Positions 58,741-64,000 of a DNA stretch of 64,000 nucleotides are shown here, piece after piece. How positions within the stretch are numbered: the first letter of the stretch is position 1; each line of letters begins with the position of its first letter. The stretch spans positions 14,260,001 to 14,324,000 of the forward strand of contig OY727102.1 in assembly GCA_963402885.1 (NCBI GenBank), in the 5' to 3' direction. Below the pieces are notes generated by a model. The model saw nothing but the letters and a program-made list of their open reading frames with translations. It was not told the origin of the DNA and made no database searches. Origin of the DNA: Antedon bifida. Its lineage: Eukaryota; Echinodermata; Crinoidea; Comatulida; Antedonidae. The translations under genes and the position numbers were made by a program.

Positions 58741-60238
58741 TTTTGTAGACTTTGTCTCTAGTCTTTTATTTTTGTTGTCATTTTGTATGTTATCATCATC
58801 AGTTATGCCTCTTGTTAAGTTAAATAAGCTATGTTATATTAGAGCTATGCTTCTTGTCTTGCGACACAACGCTTTTTCACAATTCATTTTACTCTGTCAC
58901 AGACAAAAAAAAACCACCCCAAAATAGTCAGAAATTAAAACATCTTGTACAGGCTTTAGGATGTTATGTGTCAACAGAAGGATGTTCAATTGTATTTAAT
59001 TTATTGTTACATTATTGAAAGTAAACTAAAAAAACTGTAATTAAAACCATGATCCTTGAAATAACAGAAGTGATGAAATATTCTATTTTGTGCTAATAAT
59101 GGATGGAATATATTTATTGGGCGGGAAATGTTAAGGGATAGTTAAGATGTGGTCCAGTCACTCAAAAGTACTCCCCGATAGGAAATAATTCACGATTAAC
59201 ATGATTTTGAGTCGTTTCCTAATTCCGCTGTAACAATAAATGACTTGGCGTAGATTGATTTGCGAGTTTTACAAGTGTTACATTTCTATTTGTAATAAAA
59301 TGATGGAAGTTACAGCTGTTTGGAATGTCAAAGGTCACACAAAAGATTTTCTAAAAAACTCATATTTTTATCTTTGATGATTGACAAAAAATATAATTTA
59401 AATACATCGAATTCAAATATTTACTCATCATCAAAACACAAATATTAAACAATATAAATGGAATAAGTAAATTAAATAAATAAATAGATGAAAAGAAATA
59501 AAAACACATAAAACGTAATGAGTATCCCCTTTACATAGGCTGTTTCCATAATACTATACAAATGCGGCATGATCAAGATAATCAAACTAGTACACATTTT
59601 ATATTGTTTAACATTGCTTGCAATTACTGTTTAATACATTTGTATTGGCCCACACACATATTTACTTTATTTCCAATGATTATTAATATTATTGATATAC
59701 CATAAAGTATAATAATATAAAAAAACTATTTATTTTTGTAACACTATTTAACCAGAAATAAAGATACTTTATGCAAACGTAATAAATGTTTGAATTGAAG
59801 ACAAATATATGATATGTAAATAATACACTGTCGTAAAGTAATGTTGTGTTAATGCTATACATTTCAAAATAAAGTTAACGACGACTCCCAGAGGAGCTCA
59901 ATAATATAGTCACAAACATGTGTAAGCAATATTTCAATACTGCAGCCTACTCTATTTCCATAGATTAATATATTAATACAACTTTAACATGATTATGTTC
60001 TTTCAGTTTTGAAGAAGAAGATGATGATAAACAATGATGATACATGAACGAATTGAAAGCAAAAGAAATGCTGCATCATCATGTTTTTCTAATGCAAGAT
60101 TATCAAATATCTAGTAAGACTGCCAAATATTGTGTCATACAATTATGAGTAATAATATTCTATATGAAAGTTTAAATTTCATTAAGTCTAAATTTGATTT
60201 TAATATATATATTTAATTTTTTTAGACATGGGTATGTT
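58741..60238. other. AT-rich stretch, no gene seen
   Basis: No recognised repeat, RNA or coding frame. Confidence 0.4.
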
Positions 60239-60239
60239 C

Positions 60240-60382
60240 TGCTCCGTCTACACTATCAAAGTAGGTTGACAAAAAAAGTGTGATGTGCCCAAATATGGTA
60301 GTGATATGATGTCATCTTGTCCATATATGGACACATCGCATTTTGTTGTCATGTAAAGTTTGATAGTGTAGATAGAGCTTAA
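60240..60382. mobile_element. Family A MITE, copy A8
   Basis: 140 bp with left end tgctccgtctacactatcaa and right end gtttgatagtgtagatagag followed by cttaa. TAA is present on the right but not on the left. The middle keeps gtgtgatgtgcccaaatatg and gtccatatatggac. Confidence 0.8.
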
Positions 60383-60424
60383 GGAACACTTTTATTGTGA
60401 AATACATGAGAACAATACAGTATG

Positions 60425-60545
60425 CATTAACACTACAGCTAACCTGATTTAGGGGACATCCCTATTAAAGGGTACACCTATCGGCCCATGAATTGGATCA
60501 GGATTAACAGCCAACCCCTATTCTGGGGTTTACATAGCAAGTACC
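60425..60545. repeat. Family I repeat copy
   Basis: aacactacagctaacctgat, ttaggggacatccctattaa and, slightly later, agccaacccctattctgggg. Two left-type ends lie close together, so the copy is rearranged. Confidence 0.5.
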
Positions 60546-61180
60546 TTCAGCATCCAACACTCAGAAGATATAATAGCAGTGAAAAAGTAAGTGGTCAGTT
60601 TTTATAGTAATGTACATCAAATGTTTTCAAATTTTTGCTGTCTACATTCTTGGTTTATTTACTGGTCAGATAAAAATAATTGATTTACAAGTGTATATAA
60701 ATAGTATCAAATGTTCTGTATTTATTTTTGTTCAATCTCCTAGATTTTAGTGACAGCATACATTGAATACTATAATAAGAATTTAGCCTACCAGGCGTAT
60801 GTTATGTAAACTTTCTCCCAATCCTTTACATATCAATGGATTTAAAACATAAAAATAAGAATTTTAATTGCAACTCTTGCACATAATTTTACATGCATTT
60901 GCCAAGTTTTCTCGGTTGAAATCTGTGTTTATCAGCAAATCTCCCACCAGGTTGAAGACGGGTACTAACTCTAGTATTATATATTATCAGTTTAGCTGAG
61001 GACATATCAAGAAAAGAAGAAATATAGTTCACAAATAGACAAAAATAGTATATTTTTTGTGCAGCAATGAAATATCTAAATTATTGTTAAAAAAAGAAAT
61101 ACTAATTTGTTCTTGTTTAACAACACCAAAGTAACAAGGTATTTTTTAAGGATCCTTCGAAGGACTAGATAACTTGAATC
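60546..61180. other. AT-rich stretch, no gene seen
   Basis: No recognised repeat or coding frame. Confidence 0.35.
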
Positions 61181-61183
61181 GTA

Positions 61184-61385
61184 AGTTCTGTCTACACTAT
61201 CCAACTTTATGTGACAAAAAAATGTGATGTGCCCATATATGGACATGATGATGTCATGTCACTACCATATTTGGTCATATCACACTTTTTTTGTCAAACT
61301 TGATAGTGTAGACAGAGCTTTAAACTCAAACAATATTCTAAAATGCAGTGAGGTCTACAAAAATGAAAAATACATCTGCATAGAT
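61184..61385. mobile_element. Family A MITE A9 plus duplicated 3' flank
   Basis: The MITE (61184-61319) runs from agttctgtctacactatcca to gatagtgtagacagagct. The ~65 bp that follow (ttaaac...aatattctaaaatgcagt...ctacaaaaatgaaaaataca) are repeated after the MITE copy at 62050. The 136-codon plus frame from 61224 starts inside this MITE and is not accepted as a gene. Confidence 0.75.
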
Positions 61386-62049
61386 TGTATAACATTTCAC
61401 TCATCAATATCTGATTGTACTGTCAAACGCGTAATTGGCACGATGTTGCAGTTTCTCAAGTTGATGTTATCCAGTCATCCAAGTCCGTATGTTTGCGTAT
61501 ACTGGACTTGTTGCTCACTTTACGTTGACATTAATGTTGTTGCGTGTACGCTGCAAAATGAAAGTGAACATGTAAACAATAGTAGTATAAACTGGGTCGG
61601 TTTAGATATAGGTGTCATTTGGGAAGTATTTTGAAGTTTACCCAAATAGCTACTGAGTGAAAGTAAGAAACTTGTCTACTACCATTATTATGGGTGCATA
61701 TTTTGAGACAAAATCTTACAAAACCTGACAGAAATGAAGATACAGTAGTGTCACTACTTTAATAAGCAAAGATATGTATTCAAAAGTTTGAAAAACCTTG
61801 TGTCCAAATCTTTTTAATTTGCAAGTGTATTTCTTATATTAAGAAATAGGATGAATCTTCTTATTACTTTATTGCTTAAAAACTTTGCTTATTTTGAGTT
61901 CTCTTTTTCAGAACTTTTGATGAAATTCTGTATATAACCATTTATTATGTTCTATGAAATAAAAATTGAATTTCTTGATTCATTGGTCCTTTCCATATAA
62001 CACAAATGAATTAATTTTTAGCTCAAGTCTGTATAGTGAAAATTTATTT
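61386..62049. other. Unassigned stretch, no gene seen
   Basis: The first ~240 bp have a more even composition and carry the rest of the 136-codon frame (ISDCTVKRVIGTMLQFLKLM...), with no domain I know. The remainder is AT-rich. Confidence 0.3.
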
Positions 62050-62210
62050 TGGACATGATGATGTCATATCACTACCATATTTGGGCATATCACTACCATA
62101 TTTGGGCACATCACACTTTTTTTGTCAAATTGGTAGTGTAGACAGAGCTTTAAACAATGTTCTGAAATGCAGTCTACAAAAGTGGAAAATACATTTGCGT
62201 ATAGTGAAAA
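62050..62210. mobile_element. Family A MITE A10, right part, plus duplicated 3' flank
   Basis: The left half is missing; it begins ggacatgatgatgtcatatc and reaches the right end gtagtgtagacagagctt. Inside, cactaccatatttgggca is repeated in tandem. The flank after it (taaacaatgttctgaaatgc, then agtctacaaaagtgg and aaaatacattt) matches that of A9. Confidence 0.75.
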
Positions 62211-63273
62211 TTTGTTTTGCTTTTAAGTCTAAATATAACCATCTTAAAAAAAGGTGTCTTTACTATCAAAAGTATCAGTAAAGTTCAGAATCCCTATAAT
62301 ATTTTATTCACCCGCCGGATATTGCCGAAGGATTTGAATATTAATTACATATTTACAAGACTGATGTGGCAAATATTACTGATACTGCCTGCGCTGAATT
62401 GTGTTATTAAAAAAATATGTGTGGCCAAATAATAATGAATAACCTAACGATTCCAATTATTTTAATTACGATTTAGGTATGTACTTAATGTTGTTGTTGT
62501 TGATTGACTGATAGATTTGATGATGATTGACATCTTTGACATACCAATTTAATATATACTGTACAGTAATATGGTATCTAACAAGCTATTAGTATCACCT
62601 CATCAAGACAGAGCAAGAATGTATATTATACTGTCTGCACCAGAAGGAGTTTGTATTAGGCCTATATGTCTTCTGGAAAATAAATGAATTGAATTGAATT
62701 AAATATATTAACATATGCCAAAGTACCATTGCATGCTAGAACTTTCACATATCAAGGCACAGCATCTTTATTCAGTAAAACAAATAAGGCCTAAACATAA
62801 ATTTCATTACAGTCAAAAAACGGAAATAAGAAAAAGAGAATCAACACCATTATAATAACCCCTTACAAATTGGCTTATTTTACCCGATTCTCAGTGCTGC
62901 ATCTCTATATTATGACAATATTCCTCCAGTATCACAGGACTATTCTGTAATACAGCATCACATTGTATCACATGTGGTGCCTGTATCATGAGTAGTGTTA
63001 TAGGTTATTGTGTTTTATGGTCTATGTATATATAGGCCATACAACACACAAAATTAGAACATTTCGATAGTAGGCCTACTGAAACAACCCAAAAAATAAA
63101 ACAATCTGTGCCTGAAGGAAAAATGTGTTTATTTTAAGAATCCATGAATTTGTTGAATTATATTTAATTGCAGCATACGTTTAACCAATCATTAATTTGT
63201 GACGTGTTTGATGACACATACGTGATATAGGCCCTTTATCTTGAATGCAAAATTCAAACTTCCTCAACATCAC
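62211..63273. other. AT-rich stretch with a LINE-like tail
   Basis: At 62655-62700, aggcctatatgtcttctgga followed by aaataaatgaattgaattga has the form of a LINE 3' end. No coding frame is accepted. Confidence 0.35.
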
Positions 63274-63498
63274 TTAGCAAGGTACCACCAGTGCACCGGT
63301 GTTGTATGAATTCCTCTGCGTCTGGTTCAGAACCAGCTCTGGAGCAAGTTCGCCCCAGAGGAAACCCGCTATAATAATCTTTGTAAATATTAATTCAATA
63401 ACATGATCAATAAATGACACTAAATCTATTGTATGTTGATAACTAACCAACCTAGCCGGACTATATTGGCTCTGGGGACTGTTTAACATTAGAACCAT
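63274..63498 (-). pseudogene. Possible LINE endonuclease relic
   Basis: The minus-strand 74-codon frame contains LVSFIDHVIELIFTKIIIAG then FLWGELAPE. In LINE-encoded apurinic endonucleases a run of the type 'F-x-x-x-hydrophobic ... IIIAGDFN' is usual. Here the D and N are missing or out of frame (IIIAG-FLW). The region is GC-richer than its surroundings. The match is short, and no other LINE parts lie nearby, so this is tentative. Confidence 0.27.
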
Positions 63499-63775
63499 AT
63501 GATGATGGAGGAAGTTCTTATTAAATAGGTCGTGTGTGTCACAACTTCACTTTTATTACCGTTTTTACGGCTCATGATTTCTCTTACAAAAAGTGTATTG
63601 TCTAAGAATAAATTAATGTTTCACACTCGCTTTTTTGTCTATGTGCGTGTTGAAAACGATTACAAATAATAAAAAATTCAACCAATAAAAACGCTGAATA
63701 TAATAATTTAATTATAGGCCTAAATATTAAAGAATAAAATTGGCAGATACCGTGTGGATTGTTAGTTGAATGGTA

Positions 63776-63811
<36 letters not shown>
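63776..63811. repeat. (TA)n microsatellite
   Basis: About 17 uninterrupted TA units after tggtacga. Confidence 0.95.
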
Positions 63812-63813
<2 letters not shown>

Positions 63814-64000
63814 AACTGTTTTTAATGATTTGTTTATGTTTTTTCGTTGTTTATATTCACATGCGTCCCCATGTCTAAGGGAAAAAAGAGATTTGATTAA
63901 TTTAATGTTTTTTTAATGAATTCAAAGAAAAAAATGTAATCATTAAGGATACTGTTGTTTTTATTTAAAAATCCCTTTAAAAAGCCCTACTGTATTTGTT
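63812..64000. other. AT-rich end of window
   Basis: Nothing recognised. Confidence 0.3.

Noticed and set aside
61224..61634. 136-codon plus-strand frame
   Set aside because: Its first ~30 codons lie inside a family A MITE, and the rest shows no domain. It is read-through of repeat sequence.

Overview
The window looks like AT-rich, non-coding nuclear DNA from an animal, probably a marine invertebrate. The palindrome TAGGCCTA recurs, and many short DNA-transposon families, SINEs with tRNA-like heads and minisatellites share the space, which would fit an echinoderm or another invertebrate deuterostome. That placement is inference; no gene identifies the species. I see no bacterial or organellar gene, no rRNA and no CRISPR array. 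Almost every open reading frame is a chance frame or a repeat artefact.

Layout. 0-10 kb: AT-rich DNA with decayed repeats, a tRNA-headed SINE piece (5.5 kb) and a palindromic AT array (6.84 kb). 9.7-18.7 kb: two good copies of a TTAA-flanked inverted-repeat element (family C), a small hAT-like element (12.8 kb), a LINE relic (15.1-15.4 kb) and a complete 137 bp family A MITE (18.56 kb). 20-26 kb: a hammerhead-ribozyme-like motif (20.57 kb) and two ~0.8 kb elements (family B) in opposite orientations, carrying the broken code of a Myb/SANT-like DNA-binding domain. 27-36 kb: more family A MITEs, an 18 bp NPN-coding minisatellite, a 20 bp perfect palindrome between direct repeats, another TTAA element (family L), and a SINE. 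37-48 kb: a SINE head, minisatellites of 33, ~93 and 58 bp, and one possible host exon (42.6 kb). 50-64 kb: family I repeats with a nested TTAA element, two SINEs, a 3.3 kb foldback element with ~0.8 kb inverted arms that contains a tRNA-Ala(AGC)-like gene, a 17 bp minisatellite and more family A MITEs.

The main biology is transposon evolution: non-autonomous elements with clear target-site duplications (TAA/TTA, TTAA, 5 bp CTAnn), tandem arrays apparently grown out of transposon sequence, and self-cleaving-ribozyme-like motifs. At best three short reading frames (27.6, 42.6 and 63.3 kb) may be relic or genuine protein-coding pieces; all three are uncertain.
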